DNA of 47,192 nucleotides, from assembly GCA_903845055.1 (NCBI GenBank), contig CAIMWF010000045.1:1-47192 (forward strand), written 5' to 3'. The notes under the pieces are model-generated. The model saw nothing but the letters and a program-made list of their open reading frames with translations, did no database searches and was not told the DNA's origin. A program made the position numbers and the translations under genes. Position 1 is the stretch's first letter. Every line of letters begins with the position of its first letter. The DNA comes from an uncultured Bacteroidales bacterium. Its GTDB lineage: Bacteria; Bacteroidota; Bacteroidia; Bacteroidales; FEN-979. Shown piece after piece: positions 16,870-24,242 of this stretch.

Positions 16870-17802
16870 TTATTTTTTCCCGGCCACCTTTCTTACCAGA
16901 TCGAGAAAAATTGCCTGCTGATCGATGAAAACATTGTGCGAGGATCCTTTCACCAGGGTAAAGTTGTCCTCCCCGATAGCTGATTTCAGTTTGGCGAGGT
17001 GCTGCTCATCAAAAAGTCCGTCCTCCTGCCCGTAAATCCCGTATACCCTTGTATTTTTCGATACCTCCGCCAGCGCGGCCGACAGATCAAGGGTGGTATA
17101 ATGCTCGTTTTTGTAAAATCCATTCACAGGTTTCTGGGTCATGTTCGATAACAGGGATACGTTCGCGCATTTCTTGAGTGAATCATTGATTTCCTGCGAT
17201 TCCCGGGTAGGATTTTTTGTCTTGTAAAACCCGCCCGACATGGCATAAAGAAAACAGTAACTGCTGTATTCCAGAGAGGCTGTATCGATTTTTTCAAGGG
17301 CTTCAATGTATTGCAACTGCTGCGATTTGGATTCGGAAAAAGTCTTTCTGCATTTCGAAATGATCGTCCTGAACATCTGCTGGTACGACAGGGGACTGCT
17401 GACCAGTACCAGGCTGCTGATCTTCCCGGGAAAAGTTTTTGAATAAAGAATCCCCAGGGTGCCCCCGAAACTATGACCGATCAGGGTGGCTGTTGTGATG
17501 TTGTATTTTTTATAAATGCCGTTCAGGTCATCAAACGCTTCCTGGAATGTAAACCGCGAACCTGTATCGGCCCGTGTCCTTCCACATCCCCGCTGATCAT
17601 AAACGATGACATAAAAGCCCAGACCTGCCAGTTTCTGCGCGGTTGAAAACTCAAACGAAACGGCATTGTATCCGGGCCCGCCATGCAGAAAAATGACGGC
17701 CCTGTTTGTACTATCTCCGTAGGCTTTTGAATAAAATGGATGCTGCCCGAAACAAAATTGCATGGCAAAAAAGGAAAGGATCAATATGAATGCTGATTTC
17801 AT
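16870..17802 (-). CDS. Exported alpha/beta hydrolase, proline iminopeptidase-like
   Basis: A 310-residue alpha/beta hydrolase with a signal peptide (residues 1-19, ending CFGQ). The oxyanion-hole motif HGGPG, nucleophile elbow GHSFGG, Asp in GQEDGLF and His in GSSHN form the expected catalytic set. HGGPG and YDQRGCGRT are typical of the prolyl aminopeptidase (S33) group, but many members act on other esters or amides, so the substrate is open. It would work in the periplasm. It is transcribed alone, away from the tetR operon. Confidence 0.8.
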   Translation of the reverse strand: MKSAFILILSFFAMQFCFGQHPFYSKAYGDSTNRAVIFLHGGPGYNAVSFEFSTAQKLAGLGFYVIVYDQRGCGRTRADTGSRFTFQEAFDDLNGIYKKYNITTATLIGHSFGGTLGILYSKTFPGKISSLVLVSSPLSYQQMFRTIISKCRKTFSESKSQQLQYIEALEKIDTASLEYSSYCFLYAMSGGFYKTKNPTRESQEINDSLKKCANVSLLSNMTQKPVNGFYKNEHYTTLDLSAALAEVSKNTRVYGIYGQEDGLFDEQHLAKLKSAIGEDNFTLVKGSSHNVFIDQQAIFLDLVRKVAGKK

Positions 17803-17878
17803 GTTATTAAGATTAGGATTGTTATTACAAGGTCATCCGTTTAACCGGATTGCTTAAACCCGCTTCCGGCAGGCAATG

Positions 17879-17886
17879 CAAATGTA
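17879..17886 (-). promoter_or_regulatory. Possible -7 element of the hydrolase gene
   Basis: TACATTTG on the minus strand matches TAnnTTTG, 77 bases upstream of the hydrolase ATG. The -33 region is poor. Confidence 0.35.
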
Positions 17887-18008
17887 ACCTTTATTGACGT
17901 ATGGCGAAAAACCACAGAAGACAACTGGTTTTACTGACGAAATGAAAACTACTGTGCAAGGCAGCAACCCCCTTTTTGCAAAAAATTTCTGAACCAATGA
18001 ACTTTTTC

Positions 18009-18038
18009 ATTGTTATATTAAAATTTGTTTTACCTTTG
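18009..18038 (+). promoter_or_regulatory. Bacteroidota-type promoter of the tetR-lol operon
   Basis: ATTG at 18009-18012 and TACCTTTG at 18031-18038 (full TAnnTTTG match) with 18 bases between. Transcription should begin near 18044, leaving a leader of under 20 bases. Confidence 0.75.
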
Positions 18039-18054
18039 ACCGACCGTTCAGTCA
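18037..18054. promoter_or_regulatory. TetR-type operator, autoregulatory
   Basis: TGACCGACCGTTCAGTCA is an 18-base imperfect palindrome (TGACYGA half sites) of the kind bound by many TetR/AcrR proteins. It overlaps the end of the -7 box and the predicted transcription start, so a bound repressor would block the operon directly. Confidence 0.7.
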
Positions 18055-18060
18055 TAAATT

Positions 18061-18678
18061 ATGAGTCCGAGAACCAAGGAAAAATTTGAAGAGATCCGGG
18101 AAGGGAAACGCAGGGAGATCCTGGATGCCGCCCTGGAGTGTTTTGCAACAACCGGGTATCACGCCGTTTCAATCAGCAACCTTGCGAAACATGCAGGCAT
18201 CTCAAAAGGTCTGTTATATAACTATTTCACCGGCAAGGAGGATCTTCTGAGATACATCTTCCGTGAGATCATGGACATGATGATGGCCCTGATCAATCCC
18301 GACGGTACCGGCGAACTTGACCCCGACGCCTTGTTGCGTTACTTTGACCGGCTCTTCGATCACCTGAAATCAAACCTCATCCTGTGGAAGATGTACATGG
18401 CGATTTTCAGCCAGCCTGCCGTTCAGCAGATCCTCAGCGAAGATATCCTGGAGGCCTCACAGCTGCCCCTGGTGATGGCCTCGGGCTATTTCAAGGCGCA
18501 GGGGTACAAAGATCCCACCCTGGAGGTGGCCTTCCTGAGCACCCTGATCAGCGGCGTGACTTACGAATTCATTGCCGACCCGGAACATTACCCGCTCGAC
18601 GCGATCAAGGAAAGGATTGTGGATGTTTACAAACTGAAAGATCAAAGTTCAAAACTCAAAAAAAACAAGAAGCTGTGA
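18061..18678 (+). CDS. TetR/AcrR-family transcriptional regulator
   Basis: A 205-residue regulator. The N-terminal helix-turn-helix (about 18-62) has ILDAALECFATTGY, ISNLAKHAGISKGLLYNYF and the GKEDLL helix; the C-terminal ligand domain is diverse as usual. It is the first gene of a six-gene operon and sits next to an operator-like palindrome, so it likely represses itself and the export genes until a ligand, perhaps a membrane-active compound or lipid, binds. The last residues (SSKLKKNKKL) are encoded by a TTCAAAACTC-type repeat that also occurs in gaps, so the tail is probably an acquired extension. The next start codon is 14 bases after the stop. Confidence 0.9.
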   Translation: MSPRTKEKFEEIREGKRREILDAALECFATTGYHAVSISNLAKHAGISKGLLYNYFTGKEDLLRYIFREIMDMMMALINPDGTGELDPDALLRYFDRLFDHLKSNLILWKMYMAIFSQPAVQQILSEDILEASQLPLVMASGYFKAQGYKDPTLEVAFLSTLISGVTYEFIADPEHYPLDAIKERIVDVYKLKDQSSKLKKNKKL

Positions 18679-18692
18679 CCGGAAAATTAACA

Positions 18693-19445
18693 ATGATAAA
18701 ACAGGCATTCCTTATCCTGTCGCTGTTTGCCCTCCTTCCCGGGTTGCACGCCCAGGAACTGACCGCAAAAGAGATCATCAGGAAGGCCGATGAAAAGACC
18801 CGCGGATTGTCGAGCGAGGGAATCATGACCATGACGGTGGTGAGGCCCGACTGGACGAGAACCATCACCATGAAGACCTGGTCGAAAAACAGGGAATATT
18901 CGCTGGTGCTGATCACCTCCCCCGCCAAAGACAAGGGGTCGGTTTTCCTGAAGATCAAAACCGAGATGTGGAACTGGGTCCCCTCGATCGACAAAACCAT
19001 CAAGATCCCGCCGTCGATGATGCTCCAGTCGTGGATGGGCTCCGATTTCACTAACGACGACCTGGTGAGGCAGTCGTCCATCGTGGTCGATTACACCCAC
19101 AAACTGCTTGGCAGGGAAAAGATTCGTGACATGGAATGCTTCAAGATCGAGCTGACCCCGTTGCCCGACGCTGCTGTGGTGTGGGGGAAGGTGATCATGT
19201 GGGTCACGGTGAACAGTTACGACCAGTGGATGACCGAGTATTACGATGAGGACAACCTCCTGGTCAACGTGGCCAACAACTATGATATTAAAAAAATGGG
19301 CGACCGTGAAATCCCCACCCGCCTCGAGATGGTTCCGAAAAACAAAAAGGGGCAGAAAACCATCATGCACATCGATGAGATGAAGTTCAACACGAAGATC
19401 GACGAAGGGTTCTTTTCGCAGCAGAACATGAAAAAAATAAGATAA
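18693..19445 (+). CDS. LolA-like outer-membrane lipoprotein-sorting protein
   Basis: A 250-residue exported protein with signal peptide (1-20, ending LHAQE) and a LolA/LppX-like fold as found in the family annotated outer membrane lipoprotein-sorting protein. After the signal, ELTAKEIIRKADEKTRG and a series of beta strands (MTMTVVRP, KTWSKNREYSLVLI, VFLKIKTEMWNWVPS) follow. It probably carries a lipid or lipoprotein across the periplasm between the permeases encoded next and the barrel protein at 22849. ATG 18693 is chosen since it starts the signal peptide; an overlapping longer frame starting inside tetR is not believed. Only 5 bases separate it from the first permease. Confidence 0.82.
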   Translation: MIKQAFLILSLFALLPGLHAQELTAKEIIRKADEKTRGLSSEGIMTMTVVRPDWTRTITMKTWSKNREYSLVLITSPAKDKGSVFLKIKTEMWNWVPSIDKTIKIPPSMMLQSWMGSDFTNDDLVRQSSIVVDYTHKLLGREKIRDMECFKIELTPLPDAAVVWGKVIMWVTVNSYDQWMTEYYDEDNLLVNVANNYDIKKMGDREIPTRLEMVPKNKKGQKTIMHIDEMKFNTKIDEGFFSQQNMKKIR

Positions 19446-19450
19446 CCGGT

Positions 19451-20671
19451 ATGAGTGACATCAGGCTTGCATGGCGCAACATCTGGCGAAACAGGCGAAG
19501 GACCCTGCTTACCGCCGCCTCCATTTTCCTGGCGATCTTCCTCGCCCTGATCGTACGGTCGTTGCAGATCGGCTGGTTCGACAATCTTACCAAAATCGTG
19601 GTACAGTCGTATACCGGTCACATCCAGATCCACAAAAAGGGTTATTGGGACGACCGCGACATCAACAATTCCATTGTTTATGACGATTCGCTGACCCGCC
19701 TGGTGGGGTCAACCCAAAATGTGGATAAAACCGTTCCGCGGCTCGAATATTTCGCCCTCTCCTCCTTCGGGAAGCTGACAAAAGGAGTGTTGCTGGCGGG
19801 CACCGACCCGACCTGGGAAGATGCCCTGACCCATCTTTCGGCAAGGGTGGTCAGCGGCCGGTACCTCGACCCGGCCGGCAAGGGCATCCTGGTGGCCGAA
19901 GGACTGGCATCCTTCCTGGGTCTGCATACCGGCGACACGCTGGTGCTGCTCGGTCAGGGATTCCATGGGGTGAGTGCGGCCGGGAAATATCCCGTTTCGG
20001 GGATCCTGCATTTCCCTTCCCCGCAGCTCAACAACCAGATGGTCTATATGAACCTCGCTGCTGCCCAGGATTTTTTCAGTGCCGACCAACGGATCACCTC
20101 CCTTTCGGTCACATTGGTAAACCCAGATGAGATCAACGCCACGCTGGCAGGTTTGAAAAGCAAAACCGACGGGAACAGATACGAAGTGATGCGCTGGGAT
20201 GAGATGATGATCGAGGTGATGCAGCAACTGAAGGTCAAAACGGCAGCGGGGATGATCATCATTGCGATCCTTTACATGATCGTGGGATTCGGTATTTTCG
20301 GCACCGTAATCATGATGACCAATGAGCGGATGAAGGAGTTCGGTGTGATCGTTTCTGTCGGCATGCAGAAGCGTCGTCTGTCGGTGATCCTCGTGCTGGA
20401 GATGCTCCTTATCGGGCTGACCGGAACCCTGGCCGGGGTTGCCGGGGCCATGCCGATCATGATCTGGTTCAACATCAACCCGCTTCACCTGTGGGGAAAT
20501 ATGGCCCAGGCTTTCATCAGCTATGGCATCGAACCGCTGATGCCCCTGGCTCTGAAACCGGGATTTATTTTATCCAATGTGGTCTCCGTGCTGATCATCG
20601 TGTGCGTAACCTGTATTTACCCGGTGCGAAAAATCATGAAGCTGAAGGTGGCGGAGGCGTTGCATAAATAA
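19451..20671 (+). CDS. FtsX/LolCE-type ABC permease 1
   Basis: A 406-residue permease with the MacB/LolE layout: one N-terminal helix (about 18-40) after a WRNIWRNRRR amphipathic start, a large periplasmic domain (about 45-265), and three C-terminal helices (about 270-400) carrying the FtsX domain. It should pair with permease 2 and the LolD-like ATPase to extract a lipid-like substrate from the inner membrane and pass it to the LolA-like protein. It lies 5 bases after that gene; a 60-base gap with a GCGAAAT repeat follows. Confidence 0.88.
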   Translation: MSDIRLAWRNIWRNRRRTLLTAASIFLAIFLALIVRSLQIGWFDNLTKIVVQSYTGHIQIHKKGYWDDRDINNSIVYDDSLTRLVGSTQNVDKTVPRLEYFALSSFGKLTKGVLLAGTDPTWEDALTHLSARVVSGRYLDPAGKGILVAEGLASFLGLHTGDTLVLLGQGFHGVSAAGKYPVSGILHFPSPQLNNQMVYMNLAAAQDFFSADQRITSLSVTLVNPDEINATLAGLKSKTDGNRYEVMRWDEMMIEVMQQLKVKTAAGMIIIAILYMIVGFGIFGTVIMMTNERMKEFGVIVSVGMQKRRLSVILVLEMLLIGLTGTLAGVAGAMPIMIWFNINPLHLWGNMAQAFISYGIEPLMPLALKPGFILSNVVSVLIIVCVTCIYPVRKIMKLKVAEALHK

Positions 20672-20699
20672 ATGGCGATATGGCGAAATAGCGAAAGGG
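20670..20699. repeat. ATGGCGAAA-type repeat between the two permease genes
   Basis: Three imperfect units (ATGGCGAT, ATGGCGAAA, ATAGCGAAA) begin right at the stop codon of permease 1. Confidence 0.65.
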
Positions 20700-20731
20700 T
20701 GACAAGGAGATAGTGTATAAAAGGAAACTTT

Positions 20732-21952
20732 ATGATTTTCAGGATTGCATTTAAAAATGTATGGCGGAATAAGGTCCGAAGCCTGATCGTTATCGTGGCG
20801 ATTACGCTGGGACTTGCCGGCGGGGTTTTTACCGCATCGATCATCACCGGGATGGTTGAACAGAAGATCAGGACGGGGATCAACAACGAGGTGTCGCACA
20901 TCCAGGTCCACCACCCTGCCTTCCAGAAGAATTTCGAATCGCGTTACGTCATCCCGGATGCCATGGGCGTTGCCGCATCGCTTGCAAAGATGCCGGCGGT
21001 GAAAGCCGTTTCTGCCCGGACCAGGATCGCGGGGATGGCTGCATCGCCGAATTCGGCCACCGGGATCCAGATACTTGGAGTCGACCCGCTTCAGGAAAAA
21101 AAGGTAAGCACGCTGTTTACAACAATCCACGATAGTGCCGGCGGATATTTCACCGGAAGGCACAGGAACCAGATCGTCATCGGGCAAAAGCTGGCGACCA
21201 AACTCAAGATCAGGCTGAAATCCAAGGTGATCCTCCGCTTCCAGAACCCCGACGGCGACCTCACCGAGGCGGCATTTTCGGTAAACGGCATCTTCCAGAC
21301 ATCCAACACGATGTTTGATGAAACCAATGTTTTCGTCAGGAAAAGTGACCTTGACCAGGTGACCGGCACCGACAACGGGATCCAGGAGATCGCGCTGATC
21401 CTGCAAAACATCGATGACATCCCGGCGGCGGAGGCCGCCATCAAGGCAAAACTGCCGGCAATGGAGGTCCGGAACTGGGTTGAACTGCGGCCCGACATGG
21501 GGATGATTACCTCGGCCATCGCCATTGAAGTTTACATCATTCTCGGGATCATCCTGTTTGCGCTGGCTTTTGGCATCGTCAACACCATGCTGATGATTGT
21601 CTTCGAACGAACCCGTGAACTCGGGATGCTGATGGCGGTGGGGATGAGTAAATCGCGCGTATTCAGGATGATCATGCTGGAGACTGTTTTCCTGACCTTC
21701 ATCGGCGGGATTGTCGGGATGGCGCTAAGCATCGGGTTGGTCGGGTTGTTCAGCCATTACGGCATCGATCTTGCTTCAATGTCGAAAGGGCTGGGGGCTT
21801 TTGGCTTTGATCCGAAGATCTATCCTTACATCAGCACGGTCTTTTATATCAACCTGACGGTGATGATATTCTGCACTGGCATCTTATCAGCCGTAATGCC
21901 GGCAAGAAAAGCCCTGCAACTGAACCCGGTGGAGGCGATCAGGGTTGATTAA
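20732..21952 (+). CDS. FtsX/LolCE-type ABC permease 2
   Basis: A 406-residue permease of the same layout and length as the gene before it: N-terminal helix after FKNVWRNKVRS, periplasmic MacB-like domain and three C-terminal helices with the FERTRELGMLMAVGMSK segment typical of FtsX domains. The two proteins are clearly related paralogues and should form a heterodimer. A 145-base gap filled with repeat units separates it from the ATPase gene. Confidence 0.88.
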   Translation: MIFRIAFKNVWRNKVRSLIVIVAITLGLAGGVFTASIITGMVEQKIRTGINNEVSHIQVHHPAFQKNFESRYVIPDAMGVAASLAKMPAVKAVSARTRIAGMAASPNSATGIQILGVDPLQEKKVSTLFTTIHDSAGGYFTGRHRNQIVIGQKLATKLKIRLKSKVILRFQNPDGDLTEAAFSVNGIFQTSNTMFDETNVFVRKSDLDQVTGTDNGIQEIALILQNIDDIPAAEAAIKAKLPAMEVRNWVELRPDMGMITSAIAIEVYIILGIILFALAFGIVNTMLMIVFERTRELGMLMAVGMSKSRVFRMIMLETVFLTFIGGIVGMALSIGLVGLFSHYGIDLASMSKGLGAFGFDPKIYPYISTVFYINLTVMIFCTGILSAVMPARKALQLNPVEAIRVD

Positions 21953-21957
21953 TAAAT

Positions 21958-22082
21958 GATTTGAGGATTTGAGGATGTGGGGATTTGAGGATGTGGAAAT
22001 TTGGGGATTTGAGGATGTGAAAATTTGGGGATGTGGGGATGTGGAAATTTGAGGATGTGGAAATTTGAGGATTGGAAAATTT
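21958..22082. repeat. GAGGATTTGAGGATGTGG repeat array in an operon gap
   Basis: More than ten degenerate 9-base units of the forms ATTTGAGG and ATGTGGAA fill almost the whole gap between permease 2 and the ATPase. It contains no ORF of its own. Confidence 0.85.
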
Positions 22083-22097
22083 GTAAATAGTGAGGTT

Positions 22098-22829
22098 ATG
22101 AATATTATTGAGATTAAGAACCTGACCAAGGTATACGATGAGAAAACGATCCCGGTGTATGCCCTGAACGGGGTGAACCTGTCCTTCAGGGAGGGTGAAT
22201 TCACCAGCATCGTCGGGCCTTCGGGTTCGGGGAAAACAACCCTTCTCAACCTGATGGGCGGACTCGATGCACCAACCAGCGGGGAGATCGTCATCGACCA
22301 AACCGACATCACCCGTTTAAAATCGAGGAAACTGATCGATTTCAGGCTACGGAACATCGGTTTCGTCTTTCAGTCGTTCAACCTGATCCCCGTGCTTACG
22401 GCAAAGGAGAATGTGGAATTCATCATGCAACTGCAGGGGGTGAACCGTGAGCAGCGGGATCTGCGAACCCTTGAACTGCTTAAATCGGTAGGGCTCGGCA
22501 ACAAGATCAACGCGCGGCCCGGGAAATTATCGGGCGGGCAGCAACAGCGCGTTGCCGTGGCCCGTGCCCTGGCTTCGAAGCCGAAGTTCATCCTGGCCGA
22601 CGAACCAACGGCCAACCTCGATTCGAAGTCGGCGGAGAATCTCCTGGAGATTATGGAAAAACTGAACAGGGAGGAAAACATCACCTTCATTTTCTCAACG
22701 CACGATTCGCGCGTGGTGGCCAAGGCCAGGCGCGTGATCACCCTTGAAGACGGGAAGATCGTGGGGGATGTCTTAAAAAACTCACCCCCCAAGCCCCCTC
22801 TCCCGCTGGGAGAGGGGACCGGGAGGTGA
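22098..22829 (+). CDS. LolD/MacB-type ABC transporter ATPase
   Basis: A 243-residue ATPase: Walker A GPSGSGKTT, Q loop in FVFQSFN, signature LSGGQQQR, Walker B ILADEP with ANLDS, and the switch His in STHDSR. It powers the two FtsX-type permeases. ATG 22098 (MNIIEIKNLTKVY) is chosen because the in-frame region upstream translates the repeat array. The last about 17 residues (PPKPPLPLGEGTGR) come from a hairpin repeat at 22781-22830 that supplies the stop codon, so the native end was probably near GDVLKN. The barrel gene starts 19 bases later. Confidence 0.9.
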   Translation: MNIIEIKNLTKVYDEKTIPVYALNGVNLSFREGEFTSIVGPSGSGKTTLLNLMGGLDAPTSGEIVIDQTDITRLKSRKLIDFRLRNIGFVFQSFNLIPVLTAKENVEFIMQLQGVNREQRDLRTLELLKSVGLGNKINARPGKLSGGQQQRVAVARALASKPKFILADEPTANLDSKSAENLLEIMEKLNREENITFIFSTHDSRVVAKARRVITLEDGKIVGDVLKNSPPKPPLPLGEGTGR

Positions 22830-22830
22830 G
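22781..22830. repeat. Hairpin-forming interspersed repeat at the ATPase 3' end
   Basis: CCCCTCTCCC (22795-22804) and GGGAGAGGGG (22808-22817) form a perfect 10-bp stem with a 3-base loop; CTCACC and GGTGAG form outer arms. The sequence type (PPLPLGEG when translated) is a common dispersed repeat at Bacteroidota gene ends. It is inside the operon, where it could reduce but not stop transcription. Confidence 0.75.
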
Positions 22831-22848
22831 GGCCAAAGAATAGAAACC

Positions 22849-24096
22849 ATGCCATCAAAAATTGAATCGGTATACACACAAAATTCTGCCCGGGTGAGAT
22901 CAGGCAGGGTTTTCCGGCCGGCGCTGAAATCGATCCTGCCGGTGGCGTTATTCCTTCTATTTACGCTGCCCGCCCATTCGCAGGATTCCATCGCCCCTGA
23001 AAAGGAGCGGAACTGGTCGTTCAACGGGTATGTCAAGGACATGCAGTCGGCGGTCATCCACGATATCAACAAAACCTGGATCACCAGCAACCTCATCCAC
23101 AACCGGCTCAATTTCCGGTGGAACATATCGAACAGTTTCACCTTCTTGCTCGAAGAGCGGAACCGGTTTTACTGGGGCGATCTTGTGGCACTGACCCCGC
23201 AATACAAGGATTTTATTGCAGCCGACAACGGGCTGGTAAATCTCAACCGGAATATCTTCACCGGGAAATCCTTTATTCTGAACGTTTCGATCGACCGGCT
23301 GTGGCTCGACTATACCAGGAACAACTTCCAGGCAACCGTGGGGCGGCAACGGATCAACTGGAGTCAGACCTTCGTTTGGAACCCCAACGATATTTTCAAC
23401 ACCTATTCATATTTTGATTTCGATTACGAGGAAAAGCCCGGCAGCGATGCCGTAAGACTGCAATACTTCACAAGCGCCTCTTCGAAGGCGGAATTGGCCG
23501 TCAAAGCCGACAACCATAAAAAGATCACGGCGGCGGGCTTATACCGTTTCAACAAATGGCGGTATGATTTCCAGGGCCTGACGGGAGTCCTCACGCAAAG
23601 TGACCTTGTACTCGGTCTCGGGTGGTCCGGCCAGATCGCAAAAGGCGGTTTCAAGGGCGAGATGAGCTGGTTCCACCCGTTGAAACATTTCAGCGATACC
23701 GCCGGGGTGTTGCTCGCATCAGTAGAATATGACTATACTTTCAGGAATGCCATTATCATCCGGTTCGAGGGCTTTTACAATTCAAATTCCTCCAACTCCT
23801 CCAACATCCTGTTAAGCCAGTTCAACCCCGATCTGCTGAACGTGAAAAACCCATTCCTTACCGGAGTTTCGCTTTACGGCTCCATCTCCTGCCCGGTCAC
23901 CCCGCTGATCAGCCTGGCGCTGGCCGGGATCTATAACCCGTACAACAGGATGTACTTCATCATCCCCACCTTTACCTTTTCGCTGATGAACAACCTGGAC
24001 CTTTCCCTGATCGCCCAGGGCTACCAGTCATACGACCCGCCGACGGAACGGCTGTCGCAGACAACGGTGTACATCAGGCTGAAAGGCTCCTTCTAA
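22849..24096 (+). CDS. Outer-membrane beta-barrel protein of the Lol-like operon
   Basis: A 415-residue protein with a long basic N terminus, signal peptide hydrophobic core (about 29-43) ending AHSQ, then alternating strands throughout and a terminal Phe (RLKGSF), as in outer-membrane barrels. Patterns such as LNFRWNISNSFTFLLEERNRF and VGRQRINWSQTF recall porin-like (DUF1302/alginate-export type) barrels, but I cannot name the family firmly. As the last gene of the tetR operon it may be the outer-membrane acceptor or exit of the exported substrate. Confidence 0.72.
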   Translation: MPSKIESVYTQNSARVRSGRVFRPALKSILPVALFLLFTLPAHSQDSIAPEKERNWSFNGYVKDMQSAVIHDINKTWITSNLIHNRLNFRWNISNSFTFLLEERNRFYWGDLVALTPQYKDFIAADNGLVNLNRNIFTGKSFILNVSIDRLWLDYTRNNFQATVGRQRINWSQTFVWNPNDIFNTYSYFDFDYEEKPGSDAVRLQYFTSASSKAELAVKADNHKKITAAGLYRFNKWRYDFQGLTGVLTQSDLVLGLGWSGQIAKGGFKGEMSWFHPLKHFSDTAGVLLASVEYDYTFRNAIIIRFEGFYNSNSSNSSNILLSQFNPDLLNVKNPFLTGVSLYGSISCPVTPLISLALAGIYNPYNRMYFIIPTFTFSLMNNLDLSLIAQGYQSYDPPTERLSQTTVYIRLKGSF

Positions 24097-24126
24097 GACT
24101 TGCCGCAAATTGCCCTGTTCCCGAAA

Positions 24127-24134
24127 TAAATTTG
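24127..24134 (+). promoter_or_regulatory. Possible -7 element of the prolyl oligopeptidase gene
   Basis: TAAATTTG matches TAnnTTTG; a TTG lies 24 bases upstream (24100-24102), a little far. The leader would be about 100 bases. Confidence 0.45.
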
Positions 24135-24242
24135 CACAAACCTATAATCATCATTACTTTTACGACCCTAAATTTTGACCACGGGCATGCCGTTACAGAA
24201 CTGCTGCGCGGTTTAAACATTCATGCTGACAAAAAACAACCT

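Noticed and set aside
18384-18692. N-terminal extension of the LolA-like gene into tetR
   Set aside because: It would overlap tetR by about 300 bases out of frame, and a signal peptide starts cleanly at ATG 18693.
22781-22830. Operon terminator after the ATPase
   Set aside because: The hairpin has no T run and the barrel gene that completes the operon begins 19 bases later, so it is treated as an interspersed repeat.
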